A stretch of 64,000 bases of DNA from Diploscapter coronatus. Lineage: Eukaryota > Nematoda > Chromadorea > Rhabditida > Rhabditidae. The notes below the pieces were generated by a model. That model searched no databases. It was not told where the DNA came from and worked only from the letters and a program-made list of their open reading frames with translations. The stretch is taken from contig OZ038422.1 of the NCBI GenBank assembly GCA_964036155.1, positions 79,755,201 to 79,819,200 on the forward strand, written 5' to 3'. The position numbers and the translations under genes were made by a program. Shown here in pieces: positions 12,320-22,149 of this stretch; position 1 is the stretch's first letter; the number at the start of each line of letters is the position of its first letter.

Positions 12320-13588
12320 ATGTTAGCCAATTTGCCAGTCGAAATTATATTGTTGATCTGCGAATATCCCGAATTCAAAGACCTGGGACAATTGGCCTGG
12401 ACTAACAAGCGAATGACGCAAATAATCAGAAAATATCTGCCGATGGCGCTCGATAGGAGAATTTTATTCTATCGTAAAAATTATTCTAAGAGCCAAGTAA
12501 GAGACTTTGAAACAATTCGTAATAGTTTAGTTTGCTATCGAAATAATAATAAAGATGAAGGAAGAATAGGCTTGTTCAATTCATATACCTACTCAGTAGA
12601 ATGGGTTGAAAAATTCGACAATTTTTATGAGCCATATCAAGTAGCAACTACACAGAATAAAGTGAACTTTTATGCTCGTTATATTGAATAATTTCTTCAA
12701 TTTTAGATTTTTGGAATTAACAACGAAAAGAAATCATTTGAAATATATGACTTGAATACTGGACAAATTTCAAAAGGTCCTATCAACAAATCCATGAATG
12801 ATCGATTCAAAGAATTTTACAGGCCCAGATCCTCCTGAATGGCATGCATATGCATCTGTGGGTTATTTCAAAGACAAATTGTATTATTTGGGTGGAATAG
12901 ATCCTAAAACATGGAAAAATACGAATCGAGTTTATGTAAGAAGATCGAATGAAAGTCCATGAAATAATTTATTCAGGTTTTAATAGATGGAAAATGGCAA
13001 ACAGGACCTGCTTTTCCTTTTCCAATTGCACATGCTCAAACAATAGCATGCGATGAAAATTTATACGGTCACATTATAGCATATTCATTGTTGTAATTAT
13101 GGATATTCAGTTATTGATGGTTATGGATGGAGGAATCAAAAAATATATAGATTATCAGACGATGAACGGGAATGGATTGAAATTGGAAAGATTCCAGAAG
13201 GACGAATTTATTTCGGAGTCGCATCGCTAAATGGAAAAATTTACATAATTGGAGGATTGAAGTCGTTAATTTTGTATGAGAATTAATATATAATTATATA
13301 TTTAGTGCTGAAAAATTAAAATCCTGTCTGTGTTTCGACTCCTCAGCTCCAGTTGACAGTCGAATTTCTCAAATCGCAGATATGAATTATAGAAGATACA
13401 GTCATTCGCTTGTTGCTGTGAATGAAAAACTGTATGCAATCGGAGGGTGAGCTGAGATTTTGCATATCTTTATACGAAATATTTGTTAACTTAGGTTTCA
13501 AAACGATTCCAAGAGATATTTTTGTAATTCAATCGAGGAATACGATCCACAAACGGATAAATGGCGTGAAGTCGGAAAAATGGAGTAG
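12320..13588 (+). CDS. F-box/kelch-repeat protein, copy 1 (intact)
   Basis: Seven exons in phase give 334 residues: 12320-12661, 12707-12776, 12823-12935, 12977-13067, 13111-13264, 13306-13446 and 13495-13588. Five of the six introns are only about 41-48 bp and the sixth (13447-13494) is 48. The N terminus is an F-box (LANLPVEIILLICEYPEF then KDLGQLAWTNKRM), expected to bind Skp1. The rest carries kelch-type blades ending in double glycine: LYYLGG, KIYIIGG and LYAIGG. Such proteins are usually substrate receptors of SCF ubiquitin ligases; the substrate is unknown. It is the first of a tandem family of lineage-specific character. Confidence 0.8.
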
Positions 13589-14154
13589 CGATTATAGTAA
13601 TCTCAGATTTCATATTGAAATTTTGTTCAATAAAATGTGAAATAATAATTTAATTTCAATGCACACGATACAGACACCTCTCGAAGAAATCCAAAAGTGA
13701 TGCTATTAATATCTTAAAAGTATATTCTGTGCTAAACTAAATATCGAGAAAAAAACTCCTTTCAATAACTCTGTTGTTATCAGACTATGTCATCAATGCG
13801 AATGAACGTTATGAACAATCTCCTATCTTCCAAATAACTCATTTGAAATTGAACAGGTTTCCAGTAGCAATAGAAACGATATCATAACGTTAGTAATCAT
13901 GGCAAATATTTGGTGATACGAGGTGCCATTTTCGTCGTCTATAACCGACAAGTAAATACACGGATAGTTGTTTCAGTATCCACTTTAAGTTTTAGGAATC
14001 GATTTTTAGTCTGATAAAAATTGCGAAGGATCATTTAGTAGTTTTGTTTTCCTTTCTTAAATGATCAATTTCAAACTCGTTAATTGCAAATTTTCTCATT
14101 CAATCAATACTCTTTTACTACTTCCATTTTTATTGTTCAGGTCTCTTAACAAAG

Positions 14155-16532
14155 ATGCTAGCCAGGTTACCAGTCGAAATTATACTGTTAATCTGCGAAT
14201 ATCCCGAACCCAAAGATCTGGGGCAATTGGCCTGGACTAATAAACGGATGATGCAAATATTCAAGAAACATCTGCCGATAGCGTTCGAGAGGAGAATTCT
14301 ATTCTATCGTAAGAAAATATTTCTTGTATAAGCGCTAATTAATTTTAGTATTTAGTGCCTTATGGAGGCGGCAATATCAGAAAAGGAAAAATTTATCTGT
14401 TTGATTCGTATACTAATTCTGTTGAGCAGATTGCAAACTTCCACAATTTTTATGCGTTACGTCTAGTAGCAACTACACAGAATAAAGTAAATTCTTATGA
14501 TTGTGATTAAGGATAATTTCTTCAATTTTAGATTTTTGGAATTAACAACGAAAAGAAATCATTTGAAATATTTGACTTGAATACTCGACAAACTTCAAGA
14601 GGTCTGCTCAATAAATCCATAAATGATCGATTCAAAGAATTTTACAGGACCAAATCCTCCTGAATGGCGTGAACATGCGTCTGTCGCCTATTTCAAAGAC
14701 AAATTGTATTATTTGGGTGGTAGAGAGGATCCTGAAACATATCAAGATACGAATCGAGTTGATGTAAGAAGATCGAGTGGAAGTCCATGAAATAATGTAT
14801 TCAGGTTTTAATAGATGGAAAATGGCAAACAGGACCCGTTTTTCCTCTTTCAATTAGTCGTGCTCAAGCAATAACATGCGATGGAGTTTTATACGGTCAC
14901 ATTATAGCATATTCATTATTGTAATTATGGATATTCAGTTATTGATGGATGGAATAAACAAATATATCGATTATCAGACGATGAACGAGAATGGATTGAA
15001 GTCGGAGAACTTCCAGAAGAACGATATAATTTCGGAGCTGCATCGTTGAATGGAAAAATTTACATAACTGGAGGACACAAGTCGTTAATTTTGTATGATA
15101 AATGATGTATAATTATATATTTAGTGACGGTTATAATGTATTAAAATCCTGTTTGTGTTTCGACCCCTCAGTTCCAATTAACAATCGAATTTCTCGAATC
15201 GCTGATATGGATTATGCAAGAAAGGATCATTTGCTCATTGTTGCTAACGAGAAATTGTATACAATCGGAGAGTGAGCTGAGATTTTGCATATGTTTATAC
15301 GAAATATTTGTTAATTTAGATGTCAAAAAGGTTTTAGAAATTTTGGTAATTTGACCGAGGAATACGATTCACAAACGAATAAATGGCAAGAAGTTGGAAA
15401 AATTTACTTCCATGAGATGTTATTTTATCGTAAGAAATTATATTGAAGCCAAGTAAGAGACTTTGAAACGATTCGTAATAATTTAGTTTATTATCGAGCT
15501 AAAAAAAGTGAAGGAAGGATATGCTTGTTCAATTTATTTAACTGCTCAGTAGAAGGGATTGCAAACTTCCACAGTTTTTATGCGCCACGTCTGGTAGCAA
15601 CTACACAGAATAAAGTAAATTCTTATGATTGTGATTAAGGATAATTTCTTCAATTTTAGATTTTTGGAATTAACAACGAAAAGAAATCATTTGAAATATT
15701 TGACTTGAATACTGGACAAATTTCAAGAGGTCTTATCAACAAATTCATGAATGATCGATTCAAAGAATTTTACAGGCCCAGATCCTCCTAAATGGCGTCA
15801 ATGGGAATTTATCGCTTATTACAAGAACAAATTGTACTATTTGGGTGGAAAGGATCCTAAAACAAGGAAAAAGGCAAACCGAGTTGATGTAAGAAGATCG
15901 AATGAAAGTTCATGGAATAGTTTATTCAGGTTTTAATAGGTGGAAAATGGCACACAGGGCCTGCTTTTCCTCTTTCAGTTAGTTCTGGTCAAGCAACTAA
16001 ATGCGATGAAATTTTATACGGTCAAATTATAGCATATTCATTATTATAATCGTGGATATTCAGTTATTGATGGATGGAATAGTAGAAAGATATATCGATT
16101 ATCAGACGATGAACGGGAATGGACTGAAATTGGAGAGATTCCAGAAAAACGACTTTCTTTCGGAGTTGCATCGCTCAATGGGAAAATTTACATAATTGGA
16201 GGATGGAAGTCGTTAATTTTATATGATAAATAATGTATCATATACTTAGTTATGGGGTATTAGAATCCTGTCTGTGTTTCGACCCCTCAGCTCCAGTTGA
16301 CAGTCGAGTTTCTCGAATCGCTGATATGGATTATGCAAGAAAGGAGCATTCGCTCGTTGTCGCCAACGAGAAACTGTATGCAATCGGAGGGTGAACTGAG
16401 ATTTTGCATATCTTTATACCAAATATTTGTCAATTTAGATATCAAAAATGTTTATTTGAAAATTTTTGCAATACAATCGAGGAATATGATCCACAAACGA
16501 ATAAATGGCGAAGAGGCGGAAAAGCAATATAA
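14155..16532 (+). CDS. F-box/kelch-repeat protein with two kelch domains (fusion of copies 2 and 3)
   Basis: Fifteen exons join in phase to 582 residues: 14155-14308, 14356-14486, 14532-14601, 14648-14763, 14805-14895, 14939-15083, 15125-15271, 15320-15429, 15487-15614, 15660-15729, 15776-15888, 15930-16020, 16064-16211, 16250-16390 and 16439-16532. Exons 1-8 are a complete copy with F-box (MLARLPVEIILLICEYPE) and kelch blades. Exons 9-15 are a third copy that lacks the F-box exon. The join is inside exon 8, which runs from the end of copy 2 straight into the middle of exon 1 of copy 3. Read without splicing, copy 3 sequence hits a TGA; a GTAAGAAA donor at 15430 with a TTTAG acceptor at 15486 skips it. 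Alternative: copy 2 ends early at that TGA and copy 3 is a pseudogene. Confidence 0.6.
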
Positions 16533-17051
16533 TATAAAACTAGGTTATAATAATCTCAGATTTCATATTGAGATTTTATTCAATAAAATATGAAATAATT
16601 ATTTGATTCCAATGCACATGAAACAGACAGCTTTTGAATGCATTCAAAAGTGATGAGGGATAATTGTAGCTGAAATAAATGTTCCTTTCAATCAGAGCTA
16701 TGCGAACTGAACTGTGAACTTCGAATTGTCTGGGAGTTCGGTTCAGTTCAAACTCGATCGCGAAAATTCTTCAGTTCAGACTCGATTTTTGTTCGAACTT
16801 CAGACAGCTCTGGAGACAGGGCAATATGCTTCACCAATCCAACAAAATAGTATTGACATTTCGACAAATTTTCAATGAAAAACGCGTAAAATATATTATT
16901 TATTCGCTCAAGACGCTAATACATAGATGACGTTTTTTGGTTGTGTGCATTTTTGCGATGGATGTAGGTTTAGTTCGAATGCGATTTAGTCTCCAAAGGG
17001 GATGCAGGTTCTCGTTGTTGAGTTGGACGTGCGCCTGTCCCAGTCAGACAG
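16533..17051. other. Intergenic between the kelch family and a minus-strand gene
   Basis: Convergent 3' regions. Contains an imperfect palindromic element at 16693-16812 listed separately. No supported coding frame. Confidence 0.5.
16693..16812. repeat. Imperfect palindromic repeat, about 120 bp
   Basis: Begins CAGAGCT and ends AGCTCTG. Inside are repeated GTTCAGTTC and CGAACTTCAGA-type blocks in opposite orientations. Could be a small foldback element or MITE remnant. Confidence 0.4.
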
Positions 17052-18721
17052 TCAGATCTTCACACTTCTGTCTGGTATCATTGAAGGCGTTGTGTCGACA
17101 TCGCCATCTTCTTCCAATGGTCCCTGAAATTGATGGATTTACGAAATGAGCCAATAAATAGATAAGTTTTCTTTAAATCAGGCAGTGTTTCCTTTCTTCA
17201 AGACATGAAAAAACATTCTGGCATCTCAAAAAGTAACTTGTAAACCGAAAAATATCATAACTAAAATATAGCAAAATAGTATGAAAAATGATACATATCG
17301 TATTCTATTCTTCCTACCCTATTTCGCCCATTTACTGTGTGATGATATTGTGCAATTTACAGGCTACTTTCTCAAGATAAATGTTCTAACCTTTTTATTC
17401 TCGTGCTTCTGCGTCATCGACGTCCGTACCAGCTGCTTTGCGAAAGTGACTCGGGCCTTGTCGCTGCTGTGCTTCTTGCTTTCATCGCTCTCGTACCCTT
17501 GCAGATTGTTTCGCTCGTCTTTCGGCTTGGTTTTTACGAGTCCCAACGGTATGTTCAAAACAAGGGTCGATGACGAGTCAGAGTTCTGTGTTGCGTCGTC
17601 GACCTGAAATAGAAAAGGATAAAAAAAAGTCATCTGTGGGAGTGATTTAGTGATTTTTGAGAATTAGTGCAGACATGACTTGACAATCGATGCATCGAGT
17701 CATAATACTTTCTCGATTTTCTAATATAACTATTTATTCCTGTCTAAAAGCTCAAGTTAAAATCAGTCTTTGGATACGATGAATCGAAACAATACAGCCA
17801 TGGAGCGATGAGCTTACACAGCGGTCATATATCCCATATACCTCAATGGTTGACCATTTTTAAGAAAGTTCTCGGAAATGAACTGATTCTTGAAATTGTT
17901 TTTGAGCGAGCATGCACTAATTTTGGCATTACTGATAGATCGTGCAAATCTCTCTTATGTATATACCTGTCCACATGGTGGCAGCTCGCTTTCCCTCGAC
18001 CTCTTGACGAGCATATTCTTCTTTCTCGATGCCTGACTGTACGACAGCGATTCCTTGCGAACTCGAATCGAGTCTTGTCTGACAATGAGAGAAAGTAAAA
18101 TTCCGAAACTTCATTCGGTTTCTTTCACATAATTGGTAGAGAAAAATAACATGTTCCATTATTTCTTATTAAAAGAGCTTGAATGGGAATATCATATCTA
18201 TGCATGAGTTAGTCTGCAAGACTTACGCATCAGGGTGATCTTCAGGGGTGTTGTCTTTGCCGCGCTTGCTGTGTCGTCTCTCATTCTCGGCTGAATTGCC
18301 TTCCTTCGAATGTATCTTGCCGTCCTTCGTCTTCAATAGCCGTTCACTGTTCGGACGCTCAAGCGAATGGCGTCTTTCGTCCTGCAAATTGCAATTCCAT
18401 TTTGACATGAACTCGATTTTATGGTGATGCACTTCCTTGCATTTTCAAACATGGGGTTATGAGGATGATAAGATAAATAGCAGAGAGTAAGGGTATTGTT
18501 CTCAAACATTCTTAATCATGGACGAGAAGTGCATCTTCGTATCATCTTTATAGATGATCTTTCAAACTCACAAGCCCTTTGTGCGGATTGGATCTGGCGC
18601 AGATGAATGTGGCGAGGATAGCCATCGACAAGAGCCAAGTTACATGAAAGGCGAAACAGAGCAGATGAGCGACTTCTTCGAGCGAGGCATCCACTATGTT
18701 GTCCCACCCACTGTCGTCCAT
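17052..18721 (-). CDS. Orphan single-pass membrane protein with a charged cytoplasmic tail
   Basis: Five exons on the minus strand join in phase to 233 residues: 18721-18572, 18381-18227, 18078-17967, 17603-17391 and 17123-17052. After a short acidic N terminus (MDDSGWDNIVDASLEEVAH) comes one hydrophobic segment at about residues 21-42 (LLCFAFHVTWLLSMAILATFI), with no cleavage signal. The remaining 190 residues are hydrophilic, first basic/acidic mixed (ERRHSLERPNSERLLKTKD), then Ser/Asp-rich. An in-frame upstream ATG at 18772 would add 17 residues. I do not recognise the family. All four introns have good GT donors and CAG acceptors and all phases match, so I consider the gene real. Confidence 0.65.
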
Positions 18722-19840
18722 TTTGAGACACCCACGAGTAATGAGGAAAGAGGCCGCAGAAAATGCATACATGCATAGTAAGGAATAATAATGTATTCAA
18801 ATTTACTAAAAAATTGCAAACATTTTGGTCATCTTGATATTTTGACTCAGAAGCCTCTTTTTCGGATTTACGTAATCACTACTCAAACGAATTTTCGGCC
18901 CTCGTTTATTTACCCATTTGGGGATAATCTATAGCCGACAAAATTCCAAATGAAAAACCCGATTTTTCCAGGGCTGCCTTAATTTTCCGCTAATGAAAAT
19001 TGCGTAAATTTTGCCAGACATCATTGACGACTCAGAGAAAATTATACCTATCCGAGTCAGTCCGGACGAGTCGGTAATTGCTAAGAATTATCGATCCATA
19101 TGCCGCTCCGTCCGGATTGACTCGGATAGGCACAATTTTCGCTGAGAATATTAAATGTTAGCGGGGCATAGATACTTGACGTGGTGCCAATTTTGACTAC
19201 TTTTCGAAATTGAAATTGAAAATAGATTTTATTTTTGAAATCCTCATAGTCGATTTGTATAATTGGTATGAAGATTGAAATTAAAAAAGGGTGACTACAG
19301 AATTATATAGTAGAGATAATTCCTAAAAATTTTCTAATTTCACAATTGTTATAGCTGTCTGTAATTAGCTCTAGAAGCAATAGTCGTTATGAACAATACT
19401 CTTAACGTGCATAATTTAACTCGGATTTTCTTCGTGGTTCTCAATTTATGATTTTTCGTATGTTCAAAAATTCAGTCAGGTCTGACAAAATCCTCAAGAA
19501 AATCTCATTTATTACCAATGCCTCATATACATAATCTGCGTAACCTAGCATATGTTAATTCACTTTGCATATTTGAAGATATTTTCCCCTGGTATTATTG
19601 TCAATATCTCATAATCATTCGGAGATAATTGTTGATGCAATAATGAATTTAGAGTAAGACATTCGATTGAGCTTTTTAAGATTTTTCCACTTGTACCCGT
19701 ACGAATTTTTCCTAACATTCTTGTGAGCGTGTTTTGAACTACAATTGTCGTTGCACTGATCCTGAAAGACGTTGGAATTCTTCTTCTGAAATAACTCGTG
19801 GTTGACTTTTTCAATCCGAATCTTTTCAGAATCCAAAGCT
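18722..19840. other. Divergent intergenic region between the orphan membrane gene and the srd receptor
   Basis: Upstream of both flanking genes. Contains a foldback element at 19031-19146. No supported coding frame. Confidence 0.5.
19031..19146. mobile_element. Foldback/MITE-like hairpin, 116 bp
   Basis: The left arm starts CTCAGAGAAAATTATACC and runs through TATCCGAGTCAGTCCGGACG. The right arm is its inverted near-copy, ending CACAATTTTCGCTGAG. Arms of about 40 bp flank a roughly 35 bp loop. No coding capacity. Confidence 0.6.
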
Positions 19841-21345
19841 ATGATCGACTGGCCCTTAACAATATTCGAAATCTGGCATTACACAGTGAATACGATTGGT
19901 ATTTCCTTTAATGCTTTGTTAAGTAAGAATAGTCTTTGATTCTGAAAGATCAGTTTTTTAGTTTACATGTGTATCTTCAAGACTCCGCAAGCCATACGGA
20001 GTTATTCCGTTCTGATGCTGAATTTTGCTGTCAGTGACTTTGGAGCGTGTATCACTGATCTGTTTGTAAGACCGAGGTATCAAAATCATGATTTTTACAA
20101 ATGAATATTTTGTTTAGACTGATTCCAGCAGGCATAACTTTGGCTTCCATTTTGAATGGACCATGCAAATACATCTCTGGAACAGCCTGCTATGTCGGCT
20201 ACAGTTTGATGATGCATTTTTTCGCTCATTCACTATGGTCTTTGCTGCTTTCGTTTGCATACCGATACTATATTCTATTTCATCCATCCCCAAGTCGGAC
20301 GACATTGGCGATCATTATCTGCATCGTTTATATTCCGAGCTTCTTCCAGTGGGTAAGATCGGTTGAAACTTGATCGTGTTCGCTTAAAGAAGTCACATTT
20401 ATTTGCATTGAAATGTCTTCATGAATTCGGAATAGTCTTGAAATTGATTGATGCTTTATTTTGATGAATGATCTTCAACAAATTTCTCGTTTCAGACCAC
20501 CTTCCTGATGGCCAAAGATGATCAAGCTAAAATAGAAGCTCGCCTTCGGAATCGATTTCCCAACTACGACTTCGATAATAAGACGATAACTGGAACATTG
20601 AACATCTTGGAGTCCTGGCAGGAGATGTTCACAATTCTCCACATGACTCTGCCAGTCACTCCAGTCTATTGCGCTATCTTAATCCTGAGAAAGAAGATCA
20701 TCGGGGAGTTGGCGAGCGTGGCTGGAACGGCGAAAATGTCTCGTGCCACGAAAACCATGCATCAGCAGTTGCTCAGGGTTAGTAGATTTCTCTGGCCAAA
20801 TTGAAGATTCAACCAAGATAACAAAATATTCTTTTCTGCTTAAAAATTAGGTTTGATCAGCCCTGAATATTATTAATTTTTATTCAGTCATAAACATTAT
20901 CATTGAACCATTTTCTTCAACTCATCCTTAACTTTCAGGCTCTATCTCTACAAGCCTGCCTCCCACTCTTCTTCTCTATATCGGTAGCTTCGTACACCAT
21001 TGGACAATTAGGTATCATCAAGCCAGCAATCGAGGTTCATCGAGAGCTTTTTCAGGAATCTACAACAGTCCAGCACTCGAGTATCTCACGTTCTCGTCAG
21101 CTCTATTGATTCCAGCGATATCTCCATTGATATCAATTTACTTCGTTCGACCCTATCGATCCACTATCATCCTGTGGTACTACCGCTTCCTAACGACGAA
21201 AATGTGTTCCATCATCAAGCCACCGACGACAACCACTCACTTGTTCGATCGAGAGAGCGGACCGAAGAAATTGTTGTTTTGGAATGAAACTGAGTATCAG
21301 AGCGTTGCGAGGAAAAACCATTCTCAACAGTCACATCATTACTGA
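19841..21345 (+). CDS. srd-class nematode chemoreceptor (seven-transmembrane)
   Basis: Six exons in phase give 358 residues: 19841-19922, 19962-20076, 20118-20352, 20496-20777, 20939-21011 and 21056-21345. Hydrophobic segments occur throughout. Landmarks of the srd class are ISFNALLIYMCIFKTPQAIR, YSVLMLNFAVSDFGACITDL, LNGPCKYISGTACYVGYS and HSLWSLLLSFAYRYYI, followed by IPSFFQW. The C-terminal half has IPAISPLISIYFVRPYR, also typical. Srd receptors are nematode G-protein-coupled receptors generally expressed in chemosensory neurons. The ligand cannot be predicted. The start is the first ATG in frame ahead of the first membrane segment. The gene looks intact and single in this window. Confidence 0.88.
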
Positions 21346-22149
21346 CGTTGTAAAATTTTCAATAAATTATAGAACTTTCGACGACTACTATTCAATTTCA
21401 CTGCAGTAGTTATCAAGCATACGAACATGTTTCTAATGTGGTCAGTGATTTGAATTGCTGACCAGGGAAGGAATTTGAGGTCGGGTGGAGTTTTGTGATA
21501 AAACCTATACCATTCGAAAGAGCAGAATTTTCTGAGTCACTGAGTCGAATGAGCCCATTTTGGACAGGAAATATTGACTTTTGAAAAATCGATCTTATGC
21601 TCATTTCGACCACTCGTTCAATCAGAATCGAGCTGAACAATTGTTTTCGTAATCAGCGTGATCGAATTGTATAAAAAAAACTCTTCCGTTATCATGAATG
21701 TGAGATTTAAAAAAAAAAAAAAAAAAAGAATGGTTACGTGATTATGCAGGGCACGAGAAAAAAAAAGAATTCATCCTGCCGGTTGCTCTCTCATCAGATG
21801 TTGGCGAATGCACTATTTTCGTCCATGCGAATTGACTTGGGCCCTTAGTTGAATCATTTGAAGAATTTATTTCATTTTAAAGCTGAGCAAAAATAATAGG
21901 GCAGTCGTGTTCTGTCCTACCCGTGAGAAATAACAAAATTTTAAGGCACGATAGAGGAGGAGGAGGTCATCTCTTTATTGAGGGATAACAAAGAAACAAT
22001 AGAATGAAGAAAAGAGTGATAAGAAAAAAATTGCTGGATCAGGCAAGCGGGCAAAAGTTTCTGACCAGCGAAAAAATCAAAAGATCAACACCAAAACATT
22101 CAAAATCAATGAGAAAATTAGTGCGACCAGCACATTATATTTATCAGTA
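21346..22149. other. Intergenic between the srd receptor and the kinase-cluster relic
   Basis: No supported coding frame. Contains an oligo-A tract near 21709-21727. The pseudogene homology stops abruptly near 22150; sequence left of that point does not match the transmembrane or kinase exons of the two intact paralogues. Confidence 0.5.
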
